A stretch of DNA of 64,000 bases from CAZHAX01 sp964530325 (GTDB lineage Bacteria > Chloroflexota > Anaerolineae > B4-G1). The notes beneath the pieces are model-generated. The model had not been told where the DNA came from, made no database searches, and saw only the letters and a list, made by a program, of their open reading frames with translations. A program made the translations under genes and the position numbers. Positions 1 through 8,786 of this stretch are shown piece by piece. Every line of letters begins with the position of its first letter. Position 1 is the first letter of the stretch. Location: positions 1 through 64,000 of the forward strand of contig CAZHAX010000002.1 of the NCBI GenBank assembly GCA_964530325.1, read 5' to 3'.

Positions 1-16
1 GCCCGCGAGGGGCACC

Positions 17-51
17 GGCCCGGACCAGGCTCCGTGGCGGCGGTCCGGGCC
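17..51. terminator. Strong hairpin, probable terminator
   Basis: A perfect 10-bp inverted repeat, GGCCCGGACC (17-26) and GGTCCGGGCC (42-51), encloses a 15-nt loop. On the plus strand it is followed by the pyrimidine-rich run TCTCTCCGTTCTCC. It could end a plus-strand gene lying left of the window, or the minus-strand HTH gene that ends at 78. Seen directly; the terminator role is inferred. Confidence 0.55.
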
Positions 52-77
52 TCTCTCCGTTCTCCCCCTACTCCGGG

Positions 78-323
78 CTAGGGGGCGCTCTTACTAGCCT
101 CTCGGCTCGTCGATCGCCGCTGCAGCCAGCGCTCCAGCTCGTTGCGGCTGATCCTCCACATGCGCGGTCCGACCCTGATCGCGGGCAGCCTCCTCTCCGG
201 ATTCTGGTCCTTGATCCAGCGGCGTACCGTCTGGATCGAGACCTTCAGGTGGTCAGCGACCTCCTGTGTGGTCAACAGCTGCTCGTCGGCCGCGTTCGTC
301 TCCCCAGCCGCCTGCCCGGTCAT
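78..323 (-). CDS. Small excisionase/BldC-like helix-turn-helix DNA-binding protein
   Basis: This 81-residue protein is almost entirely one MerR-superfamily HTH_17 (excisionase/BldC-like) domain. It runs LLTTQEVADHLKVS, IQTVRRWIKD, then a wing (RLPAIRVGPRMWRIS) and a final helix (NELERWLQRR). Such proteins bind DNA and act as regulators or recombination directionality factors. I chose the ATG at 323 because GGAGG lies 5 nt upstream. An in-frame ATG at 341 has no ribosome-binding site and abuts the operator repeats. No integrase or phage gene is nearby, so a stand-alone regulator is more likely than a true excisionase. A promoter and four 10-bp direct repeats lie immediately upstream, suggesting autoregulation. 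Confidence 0.8.
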   Translation of the reverse strand: MTGQAAGETNAADEQLLTTQEVADHLKVSIQTVRRWIKDQNPERRLPAIRVGPRMWRISRNELERWLQRRSTSREASKSAP

Positions 324-340
324 CTCTGCCTCCAACAACA

Positions 341-410
341 TAAACGCTCACTAGCGACCACTTCCGACCATTACTGGTCACAGTATATCACAGGCAGGCA
401 GGGCTATCCA
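341..410 (-). promoter_or_regulatory. Promoter with four 10-bp direct repeats (putative HTH autoregulatory operator)
   Basis: Read on the minus strand, a -35-like TGGATA (410-405), a 17-bp spacer and a -10 TATACT (387-382) predict a start near 375. From 380 down to 341 the sequence falls into four contiguous 10-bp units: TGACCAGTAA, TGGTCGGAAG, TGGTCGCTAG and TGAGCGTTTA. The two central units share TGGTCG; the outer two are degenerate. Repeats spaced one helical turn apart over the start site of an HTH_17 gene suggest cooperative head-to-tail binding and autorepression, as described for BldC. The repeats are seen directly; their function is inferred. Confidence 0.6.
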
Positions 411-443
411 TAGGCCTTTGGTACTGCGCACGGCCGATATGCG

Positions 444-480
444 ACAGCCGCCCTGCGGCCGGGGCTCGCAAGGCGGCTGT
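444..480. terminator. Imperfect candidate terminator hairpin
   Basis: ACAGCCGCC (444-452) pairs with GGCGGCTGT (472-480) around a 19-nt loop, 44 bp beyond the stop codon of the nucleoside hydrolase gene on the minus strand. No U-tract follows, so it could instead be a 3'-end stabilising structure. Confidence 0.3.
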
Positions 481-524
481 GCTCTTGACGCTTCTGAGCG
501 CGACCGGGTCGCGCGGCTGTACTG

Positions 525-1799
525 CTATCGGACCCCGGCCAGGAAGACGAGAGACATCCAGCGCTCGTTGATATCGAGCACTACCTGGGCGTTGTCCGGC
601 TCTCTGGCCAGGATGGCGTACATAGCGCCGTAGAGGTCGAAGCCCTCCACAGTGTAGAACTGGTAGATCAGGTAGTCTATCTCCCACTGCGGCGCGATCA
701 TCGTGATCCTGCTGACTATGTCTCTGGCTATGACCGTCTGCCCCCGAGAGAGCGACTGCTCTGTGACTACCTTGGCCAGCGCCGTCTCTGCCTGGCCGAG
801 CGAAGGCCGCACTGCGTACACGGCGGCAGCCACGTCGTAGTACACGCCCTCCGTCTGCCCATCCAGCCCCGCCTGCATCTCCGCATACATCGTCATCGGC
901 CCGACGATCAGCTGCGCCGCGGCGTTGCCGCGGCGAGCCATTTGGGCAAGGTCACGCTCACCCAGCGTGAACTGGGAGCTGGCCTCGAGCAGGACGAGCG
1001 TGACCGGCAGCCCGGAGGAGAGCACTATCTGCGCCGCCTCTGGGTCCTGCCAGACGTTGTAGTCGGTCATCGGCGCGTTGGCTGTAGTGCTGCCGCCCAG
1101 GGCGATGATCTGCCCCAGCCCGGCCATCTCGGCCGGGCACTGCTGCGCGGCCAGGGCCAGGTTGGTCAGCGGCCCCAGCGCCAGGACTGTGGCGCCGGGA
1201 TGGGCCGCAGCCTCGGTGCAGTAGAAGGCGGCCGGGTCCATCGGGATCCCGCTCAGGTCGTGCGGGTTCTGCATGCCCACGAACCAAAGCCCATCGGGCC
1301 CATGCAGCAGCGCCGAGGTCATGCTGTGGGGCTGGGCTAGAGGCGCTGCGGCTCCCATCACCACCGGGATATCCTGTCTGCCCAGCGCGTCCAGCAGCAC
1401 CAGCGCGTTGTTCGTCGTGTTGTAGACGTCGGAGTTGCCGACGACGGTGACAATGCCAATCACGTCTACCGGCCGGTAGCGCTGGCTCAGGAGCCAGACG
1501 ATCGCCGCTGCATCGTCGACTCCAGGATCCGTGTCTATGATCAGCTCCAGCGGCTCGGCCTCCTGGTGGCCGATCCCCAGCCCTCTGGCGGCCAGGAAGT
1601 CGGCCAGACGCGGGAAGTGAGCGGCGAAGTTCCGGGCCCGATCCTTCGCTCCCTCCTCACCGCCGGGAGGGGTTGGTCCCTCAGCGTTGACGGCGACTGC
1701 GGTGGACAGCAGCAGCGACAGGCAGAGCAAAACGACCACAGCTCGCCTGCTACGAAGGACCTGGGAACGGGATGAGGATACGATTCCAGGGACGGACAT
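525..1799 (-). CDS. Secreted inosine/uridine-preferring nucleoside hydrolase family protein
   Basis: This 424-aa protein belongs to the IU-nucleoside hydrolase fold, which hydrolyses N-ribosidic bonds of nucleosides with a bound calcium ion. The N-terminal metal-binding signature IIDTDPGVDDAAAI lies at about residues 87-100. It is followed by TVVGNSDV, LGPLTNLALA and the NVWQDPEAA segment. The segment where many family members have a conserved Asp (and often His) reads LLEASSQ, so the metal ligand or leaving-group residue may differ and substrate range cannot be assumed. An Arg-rich start plus a hydrophobic stretch ending in AVNA (residues 15-40) is a clear signal peptide, so it probably acts outside the membrane in nucleoside salvage. 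The ATG is preceded by GGAGGTGACCC. Confidence 0.85.
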   Translation of the reverse strand: MSVPGIVSSSRSQVLRSRRAVVVLLCLSLLLSTAVAVNAEGPTPPGGEEGAKDRARNFAAHFPRLADFLAARGLGIGHQEAEPLELIIDTDPGVDDAAAIVWLLSQRYRPVDVIGIVTVVGNSDVYNTTNNALVLLDALGRQDIPVVMGAAAPLAQPHSMTSALLHGPDGLWFVGMQNPHDLSGIPMDPAAFYCTEAAAHPGATVLALGPLTNLALAAQQCPAEMAGLGQIIALGGSTTANAPMTDYNVWQDPEAAQIVLSSGLPVTLVLLEASSQFTLGERDLAQMARRGNAAAQLIVGPMTMYAEMQAGLDGQTEGVYYDVAAAVYAVRPSLGQAETALAKVVTEQSLSRGQTVIARDIVSRITMIAPQWEIDYLIYQFYTVEGFDLYGAMYAILAREPDNAQVVLDINERWMSLVFLAGVR

Positions 1800-2093
1800 G
1801 GGTCACCTCCAATTCGGAATGTGAGAGCCCCAATACAATCGAGCCAGCCTGGCCGGCGCGCGCAAGGGGCACTCCACGATCAGTGGTGCGCGGGTAGCAG
1901 GTAGAAGCCGGGAACCGAATCGGCTCCCGTTCGTGGCGGTGGTGTGCGTGGGTGCACCGGGCAGGACCGGGCGGCGAGAGCACCCCTACGGAATGCTCAC
2001 ATACATAATACCATACAGAGAGGCGAGGTGTCCATAGTACCGGAGTACCGAGGTGGCTCGATGGCGGCTCGCTTGAACTGGGGGGGGGCGGAG
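1800..2093. other. Intergenic region between lon and the nucleoside hydrolase gene
   Basis: No gene is supported here. The minus strand carries GGAGGTGACCC directly before the hydrolase start. It also has an extended -10-like TGGTATTAT (2013-2005), which would give a leader of about 200 nt, so this is only a weak promoter candidate. A run of G residues lies near 2081-2089. I see no convincing terminator for lon. Confidence 0.4.
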
Positions 2094-4550
2094 CTACGAC
2101 TTACGCCTCTTTGCTGGCTGCGGCGGGGGGAGTAGGGCTGCCTCGAGTACCTCGTCCATCGTATCGACGAGGATCACCTCAAGATGGCGCCTCACGCGGC
2201 GGGGAATCTCCACCAGGTCTTTGTCGTTCCGCTTGGGAACGAGCACGGCCTTCAGGTCGGCTCGATAGGCGGCCAGCAGCTTCTCCTTCAGCCCACCCAC
2301 CGGGAGCACGCGCCCGCGCAGCGTGATCTCGCCGGTCATGCCAAGGTCGTGGCGGACCGGGCGGCCAGTGAGAGCGGATACAAGCGCCGTGGCGATGGTG
2401 ATGCCCGCCGAAGGGCCGTCCTTGGGGATCGCCCCCTCCGGCAGGTGGACGTGCACGTCGATTGCCTCGAACAGGTCCGGCTTGAGGTGCAGCTCCTGGC
2501 TGCGCGACCGGGCGTAGCTCAGAGCAGCCTGGGCCGATTCCTGCATGATCTCGCCCAGCTGGCCGGTGAGGAGCAGCGTCCCTTTACCCGGTAGGAGCGC
2601 CACCTCGACCGGGTTGAGATCGCCGCCCCCCTCGGTCCAGGCCACGCCGGTGGCGATGCCGATACCCTCGTGGTCCTCCGCCAGCGTTCTGATGAACTGG
2701 GGCGGGCCCAGGTACCTGGGCAGCGACGCGGCAGTTACTCGCTTCACCACTGGCTTGCCCTCTGCCACCCGGCGGGCGACCTTGCGACAGATGCTCGCTA
2801 TCTCCCGCTCCAGGTTGCGCACCCCGGCCTCGTAGGTGTAGTCCCGGATCAGCGAGCGCAGCGCTCCCTCTGTGATGGAGATCGGCGTTTCCGCCAGGCC
2901 GGTCTGCTCGATCTGGCGGGGGATGAGGAAGCGATTCGCTATCTCGATCTTCTCCTCGTCGACGTAGCCGGGGAACTCGATCACTTCCATCCTGTCGCGC
3001 AGAGCCGGGGGGACGGGTTCGAGCGTATTCGCTGTGGTGATGAACAAGACCTTGGAGAGGTCATAGGCCACCTCCAGGTAGTGATCGGAGAAGGAGACGT
3101 TCTGCTCCGGGTCGAGCACTTCGAGCAGCGCTGCGGAGGGGTCGCCCCGGAAGTCTAGCCCCAGCTTGTCAACCTCGTCCAGCATGAAGACCGGGTTGAC
3201 GGTTCCGGCCCGGCGCATCGTCTGCAGGATGCGCCCCGGCAGGGAGCCGATGTAGGTGCGGCGGTGGCCCCGAATCTCCGCCTCGTCCCGTACGCCGCCC
3301 AGGCTGACCCGGACGAAGCTGCGCCCCAGCGCCTCGGCGATAGACTGGCCCAGCGATGTCTTGCCCGTGCCCGGCGGGCCGACGAAGCAGAGGATAGGGC
3401 TGTGCATCTTGTCTCCCGCCAGGCGGCGGACGGCGATGTGCTCGAGAACACGCTCTTTCGCCTTGGGCAGGCCATAGTGGCGGGACTCAAGCACCTTCTC
3501 CACGTGCTTCACGTCCAGGTTGTCCTCGCTCGCCTCGGTCCACGGGAGCTCGATCAGCCAATCGAGGTACGTGCGCACGACGCCCACCTCGGGGGAAAGG
3601 GGGGGGATGGCGGCCAGCCGGTCCAGCTCCTTCCTGGCCCGGGCGGATACCTCCTCGGGCAGGGCCAGCTCTTCGATCCGCTCGCGCAGGCCGTTGACCT
3701 CCTGCGTGTAGACGTCCCCCTCTCCCAGTTCAGTCTGGATAGCCTTCATCTGCTCGCGCAGGAAGTACTCGCGCTGGGTCTTATCCAGCTCCTGCTGTAC
3801 CTGGGAGTGGATCTTGTCCTCCAGCTCCAGGACGTCGAGCTCGTTCGCCAGGTAGACGCTGGCCCGCTGCAGCCGTTCGCCAACCTCGATCGTCTCCAGC
3901 AGCTCCTGGCGCTTGTCCGTGTCCAGGCTGAGCGTCTGGGCCATCAGGTCGGCCAGCCAGCCCGGCTCGACGATGTTCATGGCGAAGACGTAGGCGTCCT
4001 CGGGCAGGTTGCGGTCGAGTTCGACCACCTTCTCGAAGAGGGCGAGCACGGCGCGCATCAGCGCCTCGGTTGCCTGTGTCCGCTCTGAGGAGTCGAGTAT
4101 GGGTACGGCGCGAACGCGGATGTAAGGCTCGAGATGGATGTACTCGACGATCTGCACTCGCTGGCGACCCTGCGTCAGCAGGCTGATCGTCCCGTCCGGC
4201 AGGCGCAGTGTACGGGCGACCGAGACCTCCGTGCCGAAGGTGTAGAGATCCTCCGGCCCGGGCTCCTCTATGTCGGCGTCCCGTTGAGCGGCGACGATCA
4301 GCGGTTCGTCGTTCTCGCTCGCCGCCTCTACCGCCTCCATCGAGCGATCGCGCCCGACGAACAGGGGCGTCACCATGCGGGGGAAGACGACCAAGTCGCG
4401 CAGCGGCAGGAGCGGTCCTTCGATCACGTCGCCCGGCGCGGTTCGCGGCTCGTCGTAGTCGGCGAAGTCGATGTCGTCGAGCGAGAAGGGGATTCCCGGC
4501 CCGCGGCCGAGGCCCGGCCACCAATCTTCGTATGCGCTAAACCGGCTCAT
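2094..4550 (-). CDS. lon: ATP-dependent Lon protease
   Basis: This 818-aa cytoplasmic AAA+ serine protease degrades damaged and short-lived regulatory proteins. It has the full LonA layout: an N-terminal LON substrate-binding domain (about 44-240, [20 protein letters not shown]), a coiled-coil linker (about 240-340), Walker A GPPGTGKT at 391-398, Walker [12 protein letters not shown], and the protease domain. That domain has the catalytic Ser in KDGPSAG (about residue 714) and Lys in GGLKEK (about 757), forming a Ser-Lys dyad. Length is normal for the family. It starts with ATG 12 bp after folC on the same strand, so the two are probably co-transcribed. No separate promoter or CIRCE-like element was seen. 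Confidence 0.97.
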   Translation of the reverse strand: MSRFSAYEDWWPGLGRGPGIPFSLDDIDFADYDEPRTAPGDVIEGPLLPLRDLVVFPRMVTPLFVGRDRSMEAVEAASENDEPLIVAAQRDADIEEPGPEDLYTFGTEVSVARTLRLPDGTISLLTQGRQRVQIVEYIHLEPYIRVRAVPILDSSERTQATEALMRAVLALFEKVVELDRNLPEDAYVFAMNIVEPGWLADLMAQTLSLDTDKRQELLETIEVGERLQRASVYLANELDVLELEDKIHSQVQQELDKTQREYFLREQMKAIQTELGEGDVYTQEVNGLRERIEELALPEEVSARARKELDRLAAIPPLSPEVGVVRTYLDWLIELPWTEASEDNLDVKHVEKVLESRHYGLPKAKERVLEHIAVRRLAGDKMHSPILCFVGPPGTGKTSLGQSIAEALGRSFVRVSLGGVRDEAEIRGHRRTYIGSLPGRILQTMRRAGTVNPVFMLDEVDKLGLDFRGDPSAALLEVLDPEQNVSFSDHYLEVAYDLSKVLFITTANTLEPVPPALRDRMEVIEFPGYVDEEKIEIANRFLIPRQIEQTGLAETPISITEGALRSLIRDYTYEAGVRNLEREIASICRKVARRVAEGKPVVKRVTAASLPRYLGPPQFIRTLAEDHEGIGIATGVAWTEGGGDLNPVEVALLPGKGTLLLTGQLGEIMQESAQAALSYARSRSQELHLKPDLFEAIDVHVHLPEGAIPKDGPSAGITIATALVSALTGRPVRHDLGMTGEITLRGRVLPVGGLKEKLLAAYRADLKAVLVPKRNDKDLVEIPRRVRRHLEVILVDTMDEVLEAALLPPPQPAKRRKS

Positions 4551-4562
4551 TGCTCAGTATCG

Positions 4563-5918
4563 TCAGTCCGCCGGATCGTCACAGTCCGGCACCGGCTGTC
4601 CATTCCATCTCGCCAACTCCTCGCGGGCGTCGGCCACGAGGAAGATGGAGCCGGTGATCAGCAGGCCGTCCTCCGGCTCGACGATCTCGAATGCGCGGCG
4701 AATCGCCTGCTGCACGCTTACGCTCACCTCCGCGCCGCCTCCGGCCGTAGCCACCTCGTCTGCGATCTCCGTCGGCGCGGTGGCCCGCGGGTGGTCGGAG
4801 CGAGTGGCGATCACGTACTTGGCCAGCGGCAGCAGCGCCTCGAGCATCCCGGCCGCGTCCTTATCTGCCGAGGCGCCGTAGATCAGCACCCAGCGCCGGC
4901 CGGGAAACCACTCCTGGAGTGCCTGGCCCAGCACCTGCGCCGAGTAGGGGTTATGGGCGCAGTCGACGACCACGAGCGGCTGGCGGCTCACGATCTCCAG
5001 CCGGCCTGGCCAGCTCACCTGGCGCAGACCCGCGCGCACGGCTTCGGCGGACGCCGGTAGATCGGGCCCGCGGGCGATATCCAGCGCGGCGATCGCGCAC
5101 AGGGCGTTCTCCAGCTGATGGCGGCCCAGGAGCGGAATGCGGTACTCGCCTTCCAGCTCAGACATCCGTCCGGAAATCCGGCGAGCGCTGAATGACTGGC
5201 CGTCGATATCGGCAGGGCCCGCCTCGTAGGTCCAGTCAGTGCCCACCTTGGTGAGCGGGGCTGCCTGCTGCCGGCAGACCTCCTCGATGACGGCGAGAGC
5301 CTGCGGTCGCTGCGGTGCGCTCACCACCGGTATGCCGGGCTTCACTATCCCCGCCTTCTCGCCGGCGATTGCCTCGAGAGTGGTTCCCAGCAAGTAGGTG
5401 TGGTCGAGACTGAGCGAAGTGATGATCGATACTTCGGGCCTCACCACGTTCGTGGCGTCGAGCCGGCCGCCCAGGCCGACCTCCACCACGGCGATCTCCA
5501 CGCTCCTGCGGGCGAAGTGCTGGAAGGCGATGGCCGTGGCCGCTTCAAACGTCGTCACGCCCTCTACCTGCTCGATCGACGGCTGCAGCTCGCGGACGAG
5601 AGCGACGACTTCTTCCCGGGTTATCGGAGCGCCGGCGACCTGGACGCGTTCGCGGAAGGTGTGCAGGTGGGGTGAGGTGTAGAGCCCGGTGACGTGGCCC
5701 GCCGCGCGTAGGGCGGACTCAAGCATAGCAGCAGTGGAGCCCTTTCCCTTCGTCCCGGCGATGTGGAAGCAGCGGAACCCTAGGTGGGGGTTGCCGAGGG
5801 CCTCCAGCAGCCGTTCCACGCGCGTAAGATCGAGCGTATCGGGCGTATACCGTTCGATGCGCGTCTTTTCGTAGTCGGTCAGGCTGTGCAGGTAGGCGAT
5901 TGCTGCTCGATAGTCCAA
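4563..5918 (-). CDS. folC: Folylpolyglutamate synthase / dihydrofolate synthase
   Basis: This 451-aa Mur-ligase-superfamily enzyme adds glutamate to dihydropteroate and/or folates using ATP. Evidence includes the P-loop GTKGKGSTAAM near residue 55, the central ATPase signature VEVGLGGRLDATNVV, SLDHTYLLGTTLEAIAGEKAGI, and the C-terminal Mur-ligase domain with VVDCAHNPYSA. It begins with a TTG codon (MDYRAAIAYLHSL is the family's usual N-terminus). AGGAGG lies about 12 nt upstream, rather far. It is followed 12 bp later by lon. Whether it has one or both activities cannot be told from sequence. Confidence 0.93.
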   Translation of the reverse strand: MDYRAAIAYLHSLTDYEKTRIERYTPDTLDLTRVERLLEALGNPHLGFRCFHIAGTKGKGSTAAMLESALRAAGHVTGLYTSPHLHTFRERVQVAGAPITREEVVALVRELQPSIEQVEGVTTFEAATAIAFQHFARRSVEIAVVEVGLGGRLDATNVVRPEVSIITSLSLDHTYLLGTTLEAIAGEKAGIVKPGIPVVSAPQRPQALAVIEEVCRQQAAPLTKVGTDWTYEAGPADIDGQSFSARRISGRMSELEGEYRIPLLGRHQLENALCAIAALDIARGPDLPASAEAVRAGLRQVSWPGRLEIVSRQPLVVVDCAHNPYSAQVLGQALQEWFPGRRWVLIYGASADKDAAGMLEALLPLAKYVIATRSDHPRATAPTEIADEVATAGGGAEVSVSVQQAIRRAFEIVEPEDGLLITGSIFLVADAREELARWNGQPVPDCDDPAD

Positions 5919-5947
5919 CTGGCCCGGCGCCTCCTAGTCGGCTGCGG

Positions 5948-5975
5948 ATTGTACATAGTTCTGGGGGAAATGCAA
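5948..5975 (-). promoter_or_regulatory. Putative sigma-70 promoter of folC-lon
   Basis: On the minus strand TTGCAT (5975-5970) and TACAAT (5953-5948) are separated by 16 bp. Transcription would start near 5941, about 23 nt upstream of the TTG start codon of folC. Both hexamers are close to consensus; untested. Confidence 0.5.
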
Positions 5976-5985
5976 GCGGGGGGAA

Positions 5986-6083
5986 GGGATCAGAGACCAG
6001 GTGCGAGGCGACAAGGGCCGCGGCGGCGGAATGGCACTGAGCCCGAGCCGCTGTTCCGCGTCCCTGACCCCTGATACCTGGTT
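5986..6083. repeat. Short heptamer repeats in opposite orientation
   Basis: In the folC-lipoprotein gap, three tandem 7-mers, CCTGACC, CCTGATA and CCTGGTT, run from 6063 to 6083. A similar heptad-like tract on the other strand lies at about 5986-6002 (GGGATCAGAGACCAGGT). The roughly 60 bp between them is GC-rich and non-coding. This resembles scattered heptanucleotide repeats that accumulate in intergenic DNA of some phyla; no gene is in it. Confidence 0.4.
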
Positions 6084-6107
6084 CATGAGACCTTCCTCCG
6101 ACGGCCG

Positions 6108-6136
6108 TTGCACCCTCGGCCGATTTGTGGTACACT
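6108..6136 (+). promoter_or_regulatory. Putative sigma-70 promoter
   Basis: TTGCAC (6108-6113), a 17-bp spacer and TACACT (6131-6136) form a near-consensus promoter. A start near 6143 leaves a leader of about 27 nt before the lipoprotein's TTG start and includes its AGGGAGGG ribosome-binding site. Confidence 0.5.
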
Positions 6137-6169
6137 GATGTCAGAAGCTGCTCCCCAGGGAGGGTGGTA

Positions 6170-7462
6170 TTGCGAAGCCGGTATCCACTGCTGATAGTCA
6201 CTACTGCCTTGCTGGCGCTCACTTCTTGCCGCGGCAAACCGCTCCTAAGCGACGTTTCGTTCTCAACCGATCTGATAACGCCGAACGCGGATCGAGACAA
6301 CGACGTCCTCCTGATCAACTACCGACTGGGGCGGAGTGCGCGCATCTCCATCTACTTCGACGGAGCCGAAGGCGAGCGCTACTACTTCCGGAAGGACGCC
6401 TATCGAGGGCCGTCCGTGGAGGGGCCGTACGGGGTCTACTTCGCCGGCGTGGTCGAGGGCTACGAACTCCGCGAAGACGACTTCGAGGGCTTCGTGGTCG
6501 AGAAGCGGGTGCTGCAGGACGGGGCCTACACCTGGGTCGTCGAAGCGGTCGACGAATCAGGCGCCAGCCAGCAGGTGAGCGGCACGCTGACAATCGAGGA
6601 CGCGGACGTAGCGCTGCCTGAGCTGCGCGGCTTTTCCCTTGTGCCTCCCGTCTTCACGCCGAACCGGGACGGGCTGGCCGACCGGGTGACGATCAACGTC
6701 TTCCTGACCAAGGACGTGGACGAGATGGACGTCTACCTGGTGAGTCAGGACCGAGAGGCGGAGGACGATGGCTGGGAGCCGACCCGCTATCCGGTGGAGT
6801 GGAACGAGAAGCTGACGGCCTACAACGAGGCCGGGCCGCACGAGTTCGACTACGATGCCGGTGTCGATCACGGCGCTGACCCTCCGGCCGATGGGACCTA
6901 CGACGTGGTGATGCGGGCGCGCGACGCCGTGGGGCAGTGGACCGCGGTGACCGGCACTCTGACGATAGAAGATGGCGGCGTGCCCCGCGTGTACATAGTG
7001 AACGGCGAGGTCGACTGGCCGATCGACAACCCGGAGTATTCGATCCCGCTGGGGGAGACGCTCTGGTTCTCGCTCACGGTCTTCAACGACAGCGGTGTTC
7101 CGGTCCGGACGAGCGGGCCCCCTCCCGGCACTGTGTACGACAGCGATCAGGTTTACTCCACGCTCGGGGAGTACGTGCAGTCTGGCGTCTTTCGCATCGG
7201 GGTCCACTGCGAGAACAGCATCACCAATCTCCCCTGGCGCTGGGCTGTGGGTGGGCCGGACGATCTCATCTCAGACGGTGAGGGGCACCTCTTCCTGCCA
7301 GCTGGCGCCCGGGCGGTGGTCAGCGGCGGTATCCGTTTCGTCGACGTGACAGAGGCCCGGAACCCCCAGTACTGCTGGGTGGCTCTGATCCACGAGGATG
7401 TGGAGATATCGGCGGTCAGTTCGCATGTCGACCCGCTGCGGGTGACCATCGAGGCGCCTTAG
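6170..7462 (+). CDS. Lipoprotein with FlgD-Ig-like and BsuPI-like domains, function unknown
   Basis: A 430-aa predicted lipoprotein. The signal segment RSRYPLLIVTTALLALTSC ends in a lipobox (LTSC). Two repeats begin with an xxPNxDxxxD motif (ITPNADRDND near residue 35; FTPNRDGLAD near 165), typical of FlgD-type Ig-like folds used in secreted surface proteins. The C-terminal third (ETLWFSLTVFNDSG...) resembles the BsuPI/intracellular proteinase-inhibitor fold. I start at the TTG at 6170 because AGGGAGGG sits 5 nt upstream. A GTG at 6164 overlaps that site, and the farther TTG at 6125 lies inside the promoter. No enzymatic motif was seen; a cell-envelope structural or binding role is inferred. 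Confidence 0.75.
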   Translation: MRSRYPLLIVTTALLALTSCRGKPLLSDVSFSTDLITPNADRDNDVLLINYRLGRSARISIYFDGAEGERYYFRKDAYRGPSVEGPYGVYFAGVVEGYELREDDFEGFVVEKRVLQDGAYTWVVEAVDESGASQQVSGTLTIEDADVALPELRGFSLVPPVFTPNRDGLADRVTINVFLTKDVDEMDVYLVSQDREAEDDGWEPTRYPVEWNEKLTAYNEAGPHEFDYDAGVDHGADPPADGTYDVVMRARDAVGQWTAVTGTLTIEDGGVPRVYIVNGEVDWPIDNPEYSIPLGETLWFSLTVFNDSGVPVRTSGPPPGTVYDSDQVYSTLGEYVQSGVFRIGVHCENSITNLPWRWAVGGPDDLISDGEGHLFLPAGARAVVSGGIRFVDVTEARNPQYCWVALIHEDVEISAVSSHVDPLRVTIEAP

Positions 7463-7636
7463 CGCAGGCCCTGGTCGAGCGTGCTTCAGCGGCTTCCTTC
7501 AAGCCGCTCTGGTGGAAGGAACAAGGGGAAACGCAGGTTGGGCGCGGTGAAAGGGGGAGCGTATAGCAGAAGACTAGGCACGCCGGCTGCAGTTGACCAT
7601 CGAAGCGTAGTCAGCAGACAAGAGGAGGAGACAAAG

Positions 7637-8701
7637 ATGCTTGTCAAGCGCTTGAGTATCTGTGCGCTAGTGCTCGTGTCATTCGCGTTGAGCGGGTGCG
7701 ACATGTTCCCCACGGCGACGCCCACCGCCGAGCTCGGCTCGGCCGAGCGGCCGATCCAGGTCTACTTCGTCCCGTCGGTAGAGGCGGATACGATCGTCAC
7801 CGGCGGGGCGGTGCTCGAGGCGGCGCTGGAGGAGGCCACCGGCCTCGACTTCGAGGTCTTCGTGCCCACCTCGTACGGCGCCTTCGTCGAGGGCATGTGC
7901 GCCGCCGGCGGGGACGCCATGGGCTTCCCGGCCACCATGGCCTACGTCGTGGCCAACGCCCGCTGCGGCGTCGACGCCTCGATGATCTCCGTGCGCTATG
8001 GGGAGGACTTCTACTACGGCGGGTTCATAGTCCCCCGCGATAGCTCCGCCCAGAGCCTCGAGGACCTGGACGGGCTGACCTGGGGCTATGGCGACGTCAC
8101 CTCGACGTCCGGCTACATCGTGCCCTCGATCATCTTCCCGGCGAATGGCGTCGAGCCGGGTGATACTGTCCGCACGGGCGGGCACAACCAGACCGTCCTT
8201 GCGGTCTACAGCGGCGACGTCGACTTCGGCACTGTCTTCTTCAACCCCCCGCAGCCGGCGGCCGGCAGTTCTGTCGACCCGTGGCAGTTCGGCGATCCGG
8301 TTGAGCCCTATGCTGCGGACGTGGACACCTGCGCCCTGACCGAGAGCGGCGGCGATATCCAGTGCGGTGACTGGTACCCGAAGGATGCCCGGAGAAGCGT
8401 CCGGGCTGACACGCCGGATGTGGTCCAAGAGGTCCGTCTCCTGGACATCACCGATCCGATCCCCAACGACTGCATGGCCTTCGGCGCCGATTTCCCGACC
8501 GATCTGCGGGCGCAGATCGAGCGGGCCATCACGGCGCTCCAGGATGACGAGGAGACCTGGGGTGCAACGCTCCAGGTCATCTACAACTACGATGCCCTGG
8601 TCGACGTTGACGATTCCTACTACGATGGCATCCGCGACTACATCGAAGCGGGTGGCCTGGACATGGACGACATCGTCGGCATCCTCGAGACACAAGAGTA
8701 G
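7637..8701 (+). CDS. phnD: Phosphonate/phosphite-type ABC transporter substrate-binding lipoprotein
   Basis: This 354-aa PhnD/PtxB-family binding protein would capture phosphonate, phosphite or a similar oxyanion outside the membrane and deliver it to PhnE. The signal MLVKRLSICALVLVSFALSGC has a lipobox (LSGC) followed by a Thr/Pro linker. The mature part begins IQVYFVPSVEADTIVTGG, the family's first beta strand. It continues with YGAFVEGMCAGG-like and DLDGLTWGYGDVTSTSGYIVP segments typical of PhnD. The ATG at 7637 follows AGAGGAGGAG, deciding against longer upstream starts. It heads phnD-phnC-phnE. The exact ligand is unknown; no C-P lyase genes are in the window. Confidence 0.88.
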   Translation: MLVKRLSICALVLVSFALSGCDMFPTATPTAELGSAERPIQVYFVPSVEADTIVTGGAVLEAALEEATGLDFEVFVPTSYGAFVEGMCAAGGDAMGFPATMAYVVANARCGVDASMISVRYGEDFYYGGFIVPRDSSAQSLEDLDGLTWGYGDVTSTSGYIVPSIIFPANGVEPGDTVRTGGHNQTVLAVYSGDVDFGTVFFNPPQPAAGSSVDPWQFGDPVEPYAADVDTCALTESGGDIQCGDWYPKDARRSVRADTPDVVQEVRLLDITDPIPNDCMAFGADFPTDLRAQIERAITALQDDEETWGATLQVIYNYDALVDVDDSYYDGIRDYIEAGGLDMDDIVGILETQE

Positions 8702-8720
8702 CTGATCGATCAGTAGAACG

Positions 8721-8755
8721 ACTGGGCAGGGGAGGATCTGACCCCCCTGCCCAGT
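8721..8755 (+). terminator. Intercistronic hairpin between phnD and phnC
   Basis: ACTGGGCAGGGG (8721-8732) pairs perfectly with CCCCTGCCCAGT (8744-8755) around an 11-nt loop, followed by a C-rich rather than a T-rich tail. A 12-bp stem just after phnD is typical of transporter operons. It would stabilise the phnD message or partially terminate, giving more binding protein than ATPase and permease. Confidence 0.6.
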
Positions 8756-8786
8756 CCCCCGCCAACCGCCTGGCAGGAGGTGGCCT

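Noticed and set aside
78..323. Prophage or integrative element excisionase
   Set aside because: No integrase, att-like repeats or phage genes are present, and the operator suggests a resident regulator.
3264..4088. Long plus-strand reading frame opposite lon
   Set aside because: It is the complement of the strongly conserved Lon coding frame, lacks a ribosome-binding site, and its translation shows no family motifs; high GC content makes such frames common.
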